Assembly: GCF_001660815.1 (NCBI RefSeq)
Contig: NZ_LYMI01000034.1
Coordinates: forward strand, 1-64,000
Length of the DNA: 64,000 nt
Source of the DNA: Xanthomonas nasturtii
Lineage (GTDB): Bacteria > Pseudomonadota > Gammaproteobacteria > Xanthomonadales > Xanthomonadaceae
Reading direction: 5' to 3'
The translations under genes and the position numbers were made by a program. Shown piece after piece: positions 1-13,240 of this stretch. Positions within the stretch are counted from its first letter, which is position 1; each line of letters begins with the position of its first letter. The notes below the pieces were generated by a model. It ran no database searches. It saw nothing but the letters and a program-made list of their open reading frames with translations, and was not told the DNA's origin.

Positions 1-143
1 ACGTACAACACTGCGCACCACACCTCATATAAATCCACACGGCGTGGCTTGGTGCGCTTGCGCGCTTGTTCCAGGATCGGCAGCACGTGTGCGAACTGCT
101 CCCGGCTCATGTCACTCGGATAGGTCTTTTGGCGCATCCGCAT
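1..143 (-). mobile_element. IS5-family transposase, N-terminal end (runs off window)
   Basis: On the minus strand a reading frame opens at an ATG at 143 (alternative ATG at 137) and runs without a stop to the window edge, about 47 residues. It contains MSREQFAHVL, a run of RKRTKPRRVDL and then YEVWCAVLY, the usual N-terminus of IS5-family DDE transposases of xanthomonads (family knowledge). The catalytic domain lies outside the window, so I cannot say whether the element is complete. Its outer end should fall between 144 and about 240, but I could not fix the terminal inverted repeat from one end alone. Confidence 0.75.
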
Positions 144-369
144 AGTCTGCACTGATCTGCGAAGATCGTGAACAGGTTCTAAGCACGCTCTTAGCGCTGC
201 CCGCACCCACCTGCCAATTGCTACGTTGTCTTAGCCGCTCTAAATCGTTCATCGGCGCTGCGGAGGCCGGCTTGTCTGGGTCACCGCGCAACCCCATCCA
301 TCGAGCTCCCGCCAAGTTACATCCGCGCGCCGCGCCCTCAAGATGAGGGTCCGGTGTCGGGCATCGCCA

Positions 370-4764
<4,395 letters not shown>

Positions 4765-5488
4765 CGGCTGTCCGCAACCACCCAGCGCCATGGCGCATCC
4801 ACTGCCTTGCGGATGCCGATGCGTGGCGTTGTCAGTGGGTTGGAGGGCGAGGGCAGGCCGTCGTCTTCGATCCACAGACGCGCGGCAGCGGTGGTGAGAT
4901 CCAGCCCGTTGTCGGTGGCGGTCACGCCGAAGGCCTGCGCCAGGCGGCCTGGGCCGGTGGTCAGCAATTTGACCGCCGCGCCGCCGCGTGCGGTCTGCAT
5001 GCTGTCGATGCCGTCGAGCGGCTCCAATGCGCGGATCAGGACCGCATGCCCGGGCGCGCCGCCGCACACTGCGTTGATCGCCCAGTGCATGCCGTAGATG
5101 AAATACACATACAGGTGCCCTGGCGCGCCAAACATCACCCGCGTGCGCGGCGTCATGCCACGAAACGAATGCGCGGCCGCATCTTCGCTGCCGCAATAGG
5201 CTTCCACTTCGGTGATGCGCCCACGGCGCCCGTCCGCGCTGACCAGTACCTTGTTGATCAGCTGCGGCGCAACCTGGCGCGCGTCGAGCGCGTAAAACGT
5301 ACGGGGCAGGGGTGTGGACGGCATGTGGCCAAGCCTAGCCGCAGGAGTGTGATGTCCCTGCGGACTGTCCCGGACAGCCCGCCATTGAGGGGTAGGGTTT
5401 TTCCGAACAGAGGCTGTTGCGAGCGCATGACCTGTCACAAAAGCGCAGATCCGTTTGCATGAATACGCAATGTGGCGATGCCTGCATC

Positions 5489-5515
5489 TCAAGCGTGTTT
5501 TGTCGTCGCCGATAG
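5489..5515 (+). promoter_or_regulatory. Sigma-28 (FliA) promoter for the mcp-cheW operon
   Basis: TCAAGCGT at 5489-5496, an 11-base spacer, then GCCGATAG at 5508-5515. This is very close to the flagellar sigma-28 consensus of gamma-proteobacteria (TCAAG, about 15 bases, CCGATA). It lies about 110 bases before the chemoreceptor start, so the mRNA would have a leader of roughly 100 bases. It implies that the receptor and CheW are made in the late class of the flagellar hierarchy. The rest of 5325-5623 shows no gene. Confidence 0.75.
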
Positions 5516-5623
5516 CCATTAGCGATTGGTTAGACACGCCGCATCGCAGCGCGCGGCACGCGCAGCGCCATCGCCGTCATGCAGCGCATGTCGCCCACGC
5601 ATCATTCTTGAGAGAACTCCCCA

Positions 5624-7282
5624 ATGTTAGGCAACTTCAAAATCGGAACCCGGCTGATCGTGGCATTCCTGATCGTCTCGGCGATCGGCGCATGCATCGG
5701 GTGGGTGGGCTATTCCAACTCCGGCCGCATCAGCGCGCTGTCGAGTTCGCTGTATGAGCGCGAATTGCTCGGCTTGTCCAATGTCAAGGAAGCCAACATC
5801 AACCTGATCTACGCGGGCCGCGCACGCGCCAACCTGTTGCTGGCCGGCAGCGCGGAAGAGCGCCAGTCGCACGTGCAGAACATCGACAAATACACCGCCA
5901 AGGTGGTCGATCACATGAGTCGCGCACGCGGCAGTTTCGAAACCGAAGAAGGCAAGAACAAGCTGGCGCAATTCGATCGCGCCTGGCAAACGTATCTGGA
6001 CGAGCGCGGGCGTTTCATCGAGGCAGCCAACCGCGAAGCGCTGCGCGAAGCCAATCCGGAACTGGCCGAGCTCTCACGCGCGGTACGTGCCAGCTCGGAC
6101 GAGGTGGATACCTTGATGACCGATCTGAGTGGCCTGCGCGAGCGCAGCGCCGCTTCGGCCAACGCGGAAACCGACGCCATCCACACGCGCAGTTCCAGGA
6201 TATTGATCGCCATCATCTGCGGCGGCGTCTTGCTCGGCGCACTGCTTGGTGTGGTGATCAGCCGCAGCGTCACCGGACCGATCCGCCGCGCGGTGGCGGT
6301 GGCCAATGGCTTGTCGAAAGGCGATCTCACCATGCAGATCGATGTGCATGGCCGCGACGAAACCGCGCAACTGCTCGAAGCGATGCGCACCATGGTGCAG
6401 AAGCTGTCGCAGGTGGTCGGCGAGGTCAATACCAGTGCCGAAACCCTGGCCAGTGCCTCGGAAGAAGTCAGCGCCACTGCGCAGTCGTTGTCGCAGGCGG
6501 CCAGCGAACAGGCCGCCGGCGTGGAAGAAACCAGCGCTTCGCTGGAGCAGATGACCGCCTCGATCAGCCAGAACACCGAGAACGCGCGCATCACCGATGG
6601 CATGGCCACCCAGGCCGCAAGGGAAACCGTGGAAGGTGGCGAAGCGGTGGTCGCCACCACCCAGGCGATGAAGCAGATCGCGCAGAAGATCGGCATCATC
6701 GACGACATCGCGTATCAGACCAATCTGCTCGCGCTCAATGCCGCGATCGAAGCGGCACGCGCCGGCGAGCATGGCAAGGGCTTTGCGGTGGTCGCCGCCG
6801 AGGTGCGCAAGCTGGCCGAACGCAGCCAGGTGGCCGCGCAGGAGATCGGCGAGGTGGCCAGTTCCAGCGTGGAATTGGCCGACCGCGCCGGCCGTTTGCT
6901 GGATTCGATCGTGCCCAGCATCAAGCGCACCTCCGATCTGGTGCAGGAGATTTCTGCGGCGTCCGAAGAACAGTCCTCCGGCGTCAGCCAGATCAATTCG
7001 GCAGTCGTGCAGCTGAGCCAGACCACCCAGCAAAACGCCAGCGCGTCCGAAGAGCTGGCCGCCACTGCCGAAGAGATGAGCGCGCAGGCCGAACAGCTGC
7101 AGCAGAGCATGGCGTTCTTCCGGCTGGGCGGGCAGGGCGCGACCACTGCGCCGCCCAAGCGCGGCAAGCAGGTTGCCGCACGCCCGGCGCGTGCCGCAGG
7201 GGCGCGTGGCTGGCGCAGCAATGCAGCGCCTGCGTATGCGATGTCCGAGGGCCCGGACGAAGGCCAGTTCGCGCGTTTCTGA
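5624..7282 (+). CDS. Methyl-accepting chemotaxis protein
   Basis: Transmembrane chemoreceptor of 552 residues. TM1 is at about residues 10-30, followed by a periplasmic four-helix-bundle-type sensor rich in charged helices, TM2 at about 188-212 ([20 protein letters not shown]), a HAMP domain, and a long coiled-coil signalling domain. The hairpin tip is intact ([20 protein letters not shown], then [19 protein letters not shown]), which is the part that docks CheA and CheW. The C-terminus is a basic, alanine-rich tail without an NWETF-type CheR/CheB tether. The ligand cannot be predicted. cheW follows after 11 bases, and a sigma-28 promoter lies upstream, so the pair is probably flagellum-coupled. 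Confidence 0.93.
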   Translation: MLGNFKIGTRLIVAFLIVSAIGACIGWVGYSNSGRISALSSSLYERELLGLSNVKEANINLIYAGRARANLLLAGSAEERQSHVQNIDKYTAKVVDHMSRARGSFETEEGKNKLAQFDRAWQTYLDERGRFIEAANREALREANPELAELSRAVRASSDEVDTLMTDLSGLRERSAASANAETDAIHTRSSRILIAIICGGVLLGALLGVVISRSVTGPIRRAVAVANGLSKGDLTMQIDVHGRDETAQLLEAMRTMVQKLSQVVGEVNTSAETLASASEEVSATAQSLSQAASEQAAGVEETSASLEQMTASISQNTENARITDGMATQAARETVEGGEAVVATTQAMKQIAQKIGIIDDIAYQTNLLALNAAIEAARAGEHGKGFAVVAAEVRKLAERSQVAAQEIGEVASSSVELADRAGRLLDSIVPSIKRTSDLVQEISAASEEQSSGVSQINSAVVQLSQTTQQNASASEELAATAEEMSAQAEQLQQSMAFFRLGGQGATTAPPKRGKQVAARPARAAGARGWRSNAAPAYAMSEGPDEGQFARF

Positions 7283-7293
7283 GAGATCGACCG

Positions 7294-7803
7294 ATGACCG
7301 CACCGACGCTTGATGTGATGCCCGGCGACGCCGATGCCGCCGCGCAATATCTGACCTTTCAACTGGATGGCGAAACCTTCGCCACCAGCATTCTCGGCAT
7401 TCGTGAAATCATTCAATACCGCACGCCCACGCCGGTGCCGTCGATGCCGGATTGCGTGCGCGGGGTCATCAATCTGCGTGGCGCAGTGGTGCCGGTGGTA
7501 GACCTGCAGTCGCGGTTGGGGCGTGCGGACAGTGCGATCGGCAAACGCAGCTGCATCGTGATTCTGGCTACCGAGCAGGCGCAAGCAACGCAGGTGATCG
7601 GCGTGCTGGTGGACGCGGTCAATGCAGTGATCGAACTGGCCGATCAGGACATCGAGGCGGCACCTTCGTTCGGCACGCATATCCGTCGCGACCTGTTGCG
7701 CGGCATGGGCAAGGTGGGCGAGCGCTTCGTGGTGCTGCTGGACATGGAGCAGGTGCTGCAGGTAGACGAGATCGCCGGAAATACCGACGCGCTGGCGGCC
7801 TGA
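7294..7803 (+). CDS. cheW: Chemotaxis coupling protein CheW
   Basis: A 169-residue cytoplasmic scaffold protein that links chemoreceptors to the CheA kinase. A single CheW domain covers nearly the whole length: YLTFQLDGETFATSILGIRE at the start, the receptor-contact region VPSMPDCVRGVINLRGAVVP, and DLLRGMGKVGERFVVLLDM near the end. It starts 11 bases after the chemoreceptor gene and is probably co-transcribed from the same sigma-28 promoter. The pair probably feeds one of the chromosomal CheA systems, since no cheA is visible in this window. Confidence 0.92.
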   Translation: MTAPTLDVMPGDADAAAQYLTFQLDGETFATSILGIREIIQYRTPTPVPSMPDCVRGVINLRGAVVPVVDLQSRLGRADSAIGKRSCIVILATEQAQATQVIGVLVDAVNAVIELADQDIEAAPSFGTHIRRDLLRGMGKVGERFVVLLDMEQVLQVDEIAGNTDALAA

Positions 7804-7845
7804 GCGCTAGCACTACAACTGGGTGCGCAGCGCCGGGCGCGCCGA

Positions 7846-8931
7846 TCACCCCTGCGGGTGCCACCCGTTGAAGCGGTGCACGCGATTGCGGCCTTCGCCA
7901 CGCGCCTGCTGCAGCGCGTGGCGGGCGCGCGCCAGCAAGGTGTTGCTGTCGAATGCCGTGGGTGCGGCAACATCCACCAGCCCTGCGCTGATGGTCAACG
8001 GGCCGGTGGGCCAGCTCGCCTCTTCCATGGCCTTGCGTAAGCCTTCGGCAGCCTCCAGTGCCGCAGGCGCCGAGGTTGCCGGTAGCGCCACGCAGAATTG
8101 ATCGCAGGCCAGACGCGCCACGATCGCATCTGACGGCAGCTGCGCTTCGAGAACGCCGGCGGCCTGCAGCAAGCTGGCGTCCGCGGCAGCCGCGCCAGCC
8201 TGCAGTTTTTGCCGTTTGAAGCCGTCCAGTTCGATCAACATGAAACCAAGTGCGGCATCCGGCGTTGCGCTGGGCGCATCTGCAAGCGCCTGCAAGGCAT
8301 GCTCCAACCCGGCGCGATTCCATCGCCCGGTGAGCGCGTCGCGCAGCGCGTCCAGCTCTACCAGCCGGGCGGCCTGCTGCAGTTCGAGGGTGCTGACCAC
8401 TTGCCTGGCGAGCGCCTGCAGCGCGTCGCGTTCGGCCACCGACAAACGACGCGGGCTGCGATCCAGCACGCACAGCGTGCCCAGCGCGATGCCGTCGGAG
8501 GTCAGCAAGGGCGCGCCCGCGTAGAACCGGATCTGCGGCTCCCCGGTCACCAGCGCATTGCTTACGAAGCGCGCGTCCAGATGGGTGCCGCCGACTTCCA
8601 TCACCTGATCGGGTTCGAGGATGGCGTGCGCGCAGAACGACAGTTCGCGCGGCGTTTCGGCCGGCTGCATGCCAATCCTGGATTTGAACCACTGGCGGTG
8701 GGTATCGACCAGCGAAATCAGCGCCATCGGCGCGCGGCAGACCGCAGCTGCAATTGCGGTGAACGCGTCGTAGCTTGGCTCCGGTGGGGTGTCCAGCAAA
8801 TCGTACGCGTGCAGCGCCACCACACGCTCATCCTCGTTGGCCGGCAAGCGCGCGCCGAAATTGGCGTTGACGCCACCTGGCAGCAGCGTGACCGGGATCA
8901 GGTTCAACGCAGGCGCGTCGGGTATCTGCAT
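7846..8931 (-). CDS. GAF-domain protein with degenerate GGDEF domain
   Basis: A soluble protein of 361 residues. The N-terminal GAF domain (about 30-180) resembles GAF sensors attached to diguanylate cyclases: YDLLDTPPEPSYDAFTAIAA, then RELSFCAHAIL and RFYAGAPL. The C-terminal domain has the fold pattern of GGDEF proteins (DALTGRWNRAGLEHAL at its start), but the signature itself reads LACDQFCVAL, so the GG(D/E)EF residues are lost and cyclase activity is not expected. I infer a regulatory or effector role, perhaps protein interaction. The start is the ATG at 8931 (MQIPDAPAL); an ATG four codons upstream is also possible. It converges on cheW, so a link to chemotaxis is only positional. Confidence 0.85.
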   Translation of the reverse strand: MQIPDAPALNLIPVTLLPGGVNANFGARLPANEDERVVALHAYDLLDTPPEPSYDAFTAIAAAVCRAPMALISLVDTHRQWFKSRIGMQPAETPRELSFCAHAILEPDQVMEVGGTHLDARFVSNALVTGEPQIRFYAGAPLLTSDGIALGTLCVLDRSPRRLSVAERDALQALARQVVSTLELQQAARLVELDALRDALTGRWNRAGLEHALQALADAPSATPDAALGFMLIELDGFKRQKLQAGAAAADASLLQAAGVLEAQLPSDAIVARLACDQFCVALPATSAPAALEAAEGLRKAMEEASWPTGPLTISAGLVDVAAPTAFDSNTLLARARHALQQARGEGRNRVHRFNGWHPQG

Positions 8932-9230
8932 GCAAAGCACCACCGGAACAAGGCGCCATCAAGGCGATGAAAGAGGAGCGGGTTGGCACTGGTCGAAGCG
9001 GTCGCACGACAGCGATCAGCATCGGAACAACAGCGAAACACCTGTCCGGATCTTGCCACAAGACTGCCCGCGCGTATCGCTGACCCATTCCAGTCTTTGC
9101 AGGCGCCATCTTGCCCGATGAGCGGGACGGTGCAAGACATCAGCGCCGGCGATGAAGCGCGCAAGCGCGCCACAGCCAGCAGCCGCGGGAGGTGTCCTCA
9201 CATCGGCTGCGGCGTTGGCTGCATCGCTCC

Positions 9231-9401
9231 TTACTGACCCGCATTGCGGGTGGGGCGACGGCTCTGCTCGTCATGCACCTTGAGGTCTTCCTGGCCCGGG
9301 CGCTGCTTGGCGGCATCGTCGTGCTTGCGGTCCTGCTGACTCTCGGTCACCCCGTGCGCATCGTCGGCGACGGTATCGGGCTGTTGGTCCTTGTGGTTCA
9401 T
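9231..9401 (-). CDS. Small highly charged hypothetical protein (56 aa)
   Basis: An ATG at 9401 opens a 56-codon frame ending in TAA at 9231, encoding a very polar protein (starts MNHKDQQPDTVADDAHG, ends RPTRNAGQ). It is full of D, E, K, R, Q and H with no hydrophobic stretch, so it is probably disordered. The composition is unlike the alanine/arginine-rich noise of shadow frames in this GC-rich DNA, which is why I call it real. No family is recognised. It lies between the GAF/GGDEF gene and tRNA-Ala. The opposite strand has a hydrophobic 86-codon frame that I treat as its shadow. The DNA at 8932-9230 contains nothing I can name. Confidence 0.55.
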   Translation of the reverse strand: MNHKDQQPDTVADDAHGVTESQQDRKHDDAAKQRPGQEDLKVHDEQSRRPTRNAGQ

Positions 9402-9520
9402 GGCTTGCGTCCGCTATGGAGAGAAGCCTGGACGTTAGCGCGCACGGTGTGATCCCTGCGCCACGGCGACGGCCGGCGTGCCCACGCTGTTCCGCGCGGC
9501 AGCGTCTTCCAGAACGCACA

Positions 9521-9550
9521 AGCCCCGGAAACATGACGTTTCCAGGGCCT
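9521..9550 (-). terminator. Hairpin downstream of tRNA-Ala
   Basis: An inverted repeat with arms of about 12 bases (AGCCCCGGAAAC and GTTTCCAGGGCCT) and a 5-base loop lies 16 bases past the tRNA 3' end in its direction of transcription. It has one mismatch and no T-run, so it is terminator-like rather than a textbook intrinsic terminator. Confidence 0.45.
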
Positions 9551-9565
9551 GTACGTTTGATTCGA

Positions 9566-9641
9566 TGGTGGAGCGGAAGGGGATCGAACCCTCGACCTTC
9601 GCGATGCGAACGCGACGCTCTCCCAGCTGAGCTACCGCCCC
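9566..9641 (-). tRNA. tRNA-Ala (anticodon CGC)
   Basis: A complete 76-base cloverleaf on the minus strand. The acceptor stem GGGGCGG pairs with CCGCTCC with one G-T pair, followed by A and an encoded CCA. The D arm is GCTC/GAGC, the anticodon stem TCGCG/CGCGA holds the loop TTCGCAT (anticodon CGC, reading GCG), and the T arm is GAGGG-TTCGATC-CCTTC. GCG is an abundant alanine codon in this genome, which explains a dedicated isoacceptor. Confidence 0.96.
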
Positions 9642-9651
9642 ACGTACTTCG

Positions 9652-9681
9652 ATTCTAACCACATGCCGCGCGGTTCGCCAA
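9652..9681 (-). promoter_or_regulatory. Sigma-70-like promoter of tRNA-Ala
   Basis: On the minus strand TTGGCG (9681-9676), an 18-base spacer and TAGAAT (9657-9652) precede the tRNA 5' end by about 10 bases. Spacing and position suit a housekeeping tRNA promoter. Confidence 0.6.
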
Positions 9682-9731
9682 GGGCTGGCCGGCAGCGGCA
9701 GAGCGCGCCGCACTGGCGCGCCCGAATGCGA

Positions 9732-10133
9732 TCACTCGCGGATCAGCGGAAATTTCAGGTCCGGGTTCTTGGCCTTCCATTCCTTGTACGACACCGAGCC
9801 TTCCCAGGCAGCGAAGGCCTTCGGGGTGCGGCCACGGCCGGACCAGGTCTCACCGGTATGCGGCAGTTCGTACTTCGGCTTCACTTCGCTGCGGCCGCTC
9901 TTGACCACTTCCTTGCGCGCAGCGGTGGTGCCGAGGTAGGCGGCAATGTCGTTGCGCTGCTTGGTATTGAAGTGGCCGGCAAACTGCTCGAGCAGCGAGA
10001 CGATGGTGGCATGCGCGGAGGATGCCTCGCTGGCGCGCTCGGTTTTCTCCTGCTCTTCCAGCTTCTGCAGCTCGTCCAGCAGCTTGGCTTTGGCTTGCGC
10101 GATGGAATCCAGTTTTGAAGAGGTATTGCTCAC
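9732..10133 (-). CDS. H-NS family nucleoid protein (XrvA-like)
   Basis: A DNA-binding nucleoid protein of 133 residues. The N-terminal half is a charged coiled-coil oligomerisation region (SIAQAKAKLLDELQKLEEQE). The C-terminus carries the H-NS DNA-binding core TWSGRGRTPKAFAAW, which inserts into the minor groove of AT-rich DNA. Size and sequence resemble XrvA, a virulence-affecting H-NS protein of Xanthomonas oryzae; that match is from memory. H-NS proteins silence horizontally acquired AT-rich genes. It is divergent from ligD, with a perfect 9-bp inverted repeat in the shared upstream region. Confidence 0.9.
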   Translation of the reverse strand: MSNTSSKLDSIAQAKAKLLDELQKLEEQEKTERASEASSAHATIVSLLEQFAGHFNTKQRNDIAAYLGTTAARKEVVKSGRSEVKPKYELPHTGETWSGRGRTPKAFAAWEGSVSYKEWKAKNPDLKFPLIRE

Positions 10134-10242
10134 AGAGGTATGGCCTCGGAATAAAGAGTGGACACGCTGCCCGGAGGGCGCGCGGCATTATGCCATGTGG
10201 CCTGGGGGGCGGCCGTTAGGGAACAGGGGCTTGCACGCGGCG

Positions 10243-10270
10243 TGAACAGGCTTTTCACAACGCCTGTTCA
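10243..10270. promoter_or_regulatory. Perfect 9-bp inverted repeat between hns-like gene and ligD
   Basis: TGAACAGGC at 10243-10251 and GCCTGTTCA at 10262-10270 are exact reverse complements, separated by TTTTCACAAC. The site lies 110 bases upstream of the H-NS gene and 137 bases upstream of ligD. The arms are roughly two helical turns apart, as for a dimeric regulator. It does not match the LexA sites I know for Xanthomonas. A related half-site, GAACAGG, occurs at 10221. Confidence 0.45.
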
Positions 10271-10406
10271 GGCGCTTTCGCATTGTCGCTACGGGCACTG
10301 CTTGACCCGATTCTATGGGCAGCAGGCCCGACCATGACGATACAGGAGCGGGTAATGAGTGCTGCTCGCACCGTTTTCTTGGCCGCTCCAAGCGAAAAGG
10401 TCTGCC

Positions 10407-13034
10407 ATGAGCCTGAGCGAATACCGCCGCAAGCGCAGTTTCGACAAAACCCGCGAGCCCGAGCCGGGCAAAGCCCTGCCACGAGGCCAGCGCGCGATCT
10501 TCGTGGTGCAGCTGCATCACGCCAGCCGTCGCCATTACGATTTTCGCCTGCAGGTAGGCGATGCGCTCAAGAGCTGGGCGGTACCGAAGGGGCCGAGTTA
10601 CGACCCCAAGGTCAAGCGTATGGCGGTGGAGGTCGAGGACCACCCGGTCGACTACGCCGGCTTCGAGGGCGAGATTCCCAGGGGCGAATACGGCGGTGGG
10701 CATGTGGCGCAGTTCGACCACGGCGTGTGGGCCACCGCAGGCGACCCGGAGGCGCAGTTGGCCAAGGGGCATCTGCGTTTCGAGTTATTCGGCAACAAGC
10801 TCAAGGGCGGCTGGCATCTGGTGCGGTCCAGCAAGCCGGCACGGCAGCCGCAGTGGCTGCTGTTCAAGGAGGACGACGCCTATGCCGGTACGTTGGAGGC
10901 CGACGATCTGCTGGCCGATGTCGCTGCCGCGCCTGCCGACGATGTGCGCCGCGCAGGCGCGGGCAAGGCCGTTCGCAAAGCGCTGACGCGCGTGCCGCCG
11001 CCGCAGGCCGCAAAGAAGCGCGGAACCCGGGCCAAGCAGGCGCTGGCGCTGACCAATGCACGGCCCGTCGAGATGGAAGATGCACCGTTCGCGCCGCAGC
11101 TGGCCAAGCTGGGCCAGTCCCCGCCCGCAGGCGCGCAGTGGCTGCATGAAATCAAATGGGACGGTTACCGCATCCTGGCCACCGTCACCGCAGGCAAGGT
11201 GCGCTTGTGGTCGCGCAATGCGCTGGAGTGGACCGCCAAGACGCCGGAGATTGCCGACGCCATCCAGTCGCTGGGCCTGCGCAGCGCGCAGATCGATGGC
11301 GAGCTGATTGCCGGACGCGGCACCAAGCAAGATTTCAATCTGCTGCAGGCCACCTTGTCCGGCGAACGCCAGATGCCGCTGGCGCTGGCGGTATTCGACC
11401 TGTTGCATTTGGACGGCGTGGACATCAGCCAGGCGCCGCTGCGCGAGCGCAAGCAGCTGTTGCAGCAGGTGCTCGCGGCCGCACCCAATACGCATCTGGC
11501 CTACAGCTCGCATGTGGACGGCGATGGCAGCGAGGCGTTTCGGGTGGCCGGCGAGCAGCACTTCGAAGGCATCATTTCCAAACGCGCAGACCGCCCTTAC
11601 CACGACGGGCGCAGCGACGATTGGCGCAAGACCAAGCAACTGGCCAGCCAGGAATACGCGGTTGTGGGTTACACCGCGCCCAAGGGCAGCCGCAGCGGCT
11701 TCGGCTCGTTGCTGCTGGCCACCCCGGACCCGGTGCACGGCTGGCTGTACGTGGGCCGTGTGGGCTCCGGCTTCTCCGATGCGCTGATGCACGAGGTCGC
11801 CCGGCAGCTGGAGGGCGGCGGGCGCAAGCCGACGGCGCATATCCCCACCGAGGATACCGATCTACGCAGCGCCACCTGGTTTGCGCCACGCTTTGTCGTG
11901 GAAGTGTTCTATCGCGGCATCGGTGGGCAGCAGCTGTTGCGCCAGGCATCGTTCAAGGCGCTGCGCCCGGACAAGCGCATTGCCGATCTTTCCGACAGCG
12001 ATGCGGCAGATGGCGCGGCCGCAACGTGTGCCAGCAAGCGCCCGGCACCACGTGTTGCGAAAAATGAAGGGGGTGCAACCATGCAGGCGCCAAAGCGAGC
12101 GACCACGCGTGCGGCAGCGGCCACGCGCACATCGGCGGTGGCTGCAGCTGCATCGGCCGAGATGCCGGCACTGTCCAGCCCGACCAAGCTGATCTACCCG
12201 GATATCCGCGCGACCAAACGCGATGTGTGGGACTACTATCATGCGGTGATGGATCACGTGTTGTCGCAGATCGTCGGCCGGCCGTTATCGATCATCCGCT
12301 GCCCAAGTGGCGCGGAAAAACCGTGCTTCTTCCAGAAGCACCACACTGCCGGGCTCGAGCGCGTGAGCTCGGTGAAGCTGACCGAAGAGACCGGCAACAA
12401 CGCGTACTACCTTGTGGTGGAAGATGCGCCCGGCCTGCTGGAACTGGTGCAATTCAACGCGCTGGAATTCCATCCCTGGGGCTCGCATGCCGACCGCCCG
12501 GATGTTGCCGACCGTGTGGTGTTCGATCTGGATCCGGGCCCGGATGTGCCGTTTTCCGAAGTCAAACGGGCGGCGAACGATATCCGCAAGCTGCTGGCGC
12601 AGCTGGAGCTGGAATCGTTCTTGCGTGTTTCCGGCGGCAAGGGGCTACATGTGGTGGTGCCATTGAACCCGGGCTGCGATTGGGAGGTGACCAAGCGCTT
12701 TGCCAAGAGCTTTGCCGACGCATTGGCGCAGGCCGAGCCGGACCGGTTCGTTGCCACAGCCACCAAGCGCCTGCGCAACAAACGCATCTTCGTCGACTAT
12801 CTGCGCAACGGCCGCGGTGCCACCGCGGTGGCGTCCTACTCGTTGCGTGGCCGAACGGGGGCGCCGGTCGCGTTGCCGCTGCCATGGTCGGACCTGTCCA
12901 AGTTGCAGCGCGCCGATGCCTTCACCTTGCGCGATGTCCCCGAGAAGCTGCGCCGCCGTCGCAAGGACCCGTGGGCGGACATGGACCGTATCCAGCAGAA
13001 CCTGGCGCGCTGGGCGGAGCAGGATGAAGATTGA
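10407..13034 (+). CDS. ligD: ATP-dependent DNA ligase D (PE-LIG-POL)
   Basis: Multidomain non-homologous end-joining enzyme of 875 residues, arranged as in Pseudomonas. The 3'-phosphoesterase domain is at about 25-140 (FVVQLHHASRRHYDFRLQ, then GEIPRGEYGGG). The ligase domain has its adenylation lysine at K250 in EIKWDGYR. A linker rich in A, T and K at about 560-590 leads to a C-terminal primase-like polymerase domain (from IRCPSGAEKPCFFQKHH to LRNKRIFVDYLRN). It seals double-strand breaks with Ku, but no ku gene is in this window. The start is the ATG at 10407 (MSLSEYRRKR), 17 codons into a longer open frame. The 206 bases after it hold no gene I can support. Confidence 0.95.
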   Translation: MSLSEYRRKRSFDKTREPEPGKALPRGQRAIFVVQLHHASRRHYDFRLQVGDALKSWAVPKGPSYDPKVKRMAVEVEDHPVDYAGFEGEIPRGEYGGGHVAQFDHGVWATAGDPEAQLAKGHLRFELFGNKLKGGWHLVRSSKPARQPQWLLFKEDDAYAGTLEADDLLADVAAAPADDVRRAGAGKAVRKALTRVPPPQAAKKRGTRAKQALALTNARPVEMEDAPFAPQLAKLGQSPPAGAQWLHEIKWDGYRILATVTAGKVRLWSRNALEWTAKTPEIADAIQSLGLRSAQIDGELIAGRGTKQDFNLLQATLSGERQMPLALAVFDLLHLDGVDISQAPLRERKQLLQQVLAAAPNTHLAYSSHVDGDGSEAFRVAGEQHFEGIISKRADRPYHDGRSDDWRKTKQLASQEYAVVGYTAPKGSRSGFGSLLLATPDPVHGWLYVGRVGSGFSDALMHEVARQLEGGGRKPTAHIPTEDTDLRSATWFAPRFVVEVFYRGIGGQQLLRQASFKALRPDKRIADLSDSDAADGAAATCASKRPAPRVAKNEGGATMQAPKRATTRAAAATRTSAVAAAASAEMPALSSPTKLIYPDIRATKRDVWDYYHAVMDHVLSQIVGRPLSIIRCPSGAEKPCFFQKHHTAGLERVSSVKLTEETGNNAYYLVVEDAPGLLELVQFNALEFHPWGSHADRPDVADRVVFDLDPGPDVPFSEVKRAANDIRKLLAQLELESFLRVSGGKGLHVVVPLNPGCDWEVTKRFAKSFADALAQAEPDRFVATATKRLRNKRIFVDYLRNGRGATAVASYSLRGRTGAPVALPLPWSDLSKLQRADAFTLRDVPEKLRRRRKDPWADMDRIQQNLARWAEQDED

Positions 13035-13240
13035 CGCCGCGTGCCGTTGATCAGGCCAATGCGCCGCCAGCCATGTGTGACGATGCTGGGCATCGACGTG
13101 GTTGGGTCAAGCATTCGGCGTCGTTCACGCCCATCCGAGCGCTGTCGCCTGGTTGCTGTCAGCGGCCTTGGTGCCAGCTCACCGACACGCCACGAAAGCC
13201 CGCATCGCTGCGGCCTTGAGGTGCGGGAGGCGCAGTCGCA

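Noticed and set aside
9192-9452. 86-codon plus-strand frame encoding a hydrophobic peptide
   Set aside because: It is the complement of the charged 56-residue frame and has no ribosome site; membrane-like composition arises from the opposite strand's polar codons.
13035-13240. Short frames between ligD and rnd
   Set aside because: Overlapping, arginine-rich and without start signals; no gene or terminator could be supported.
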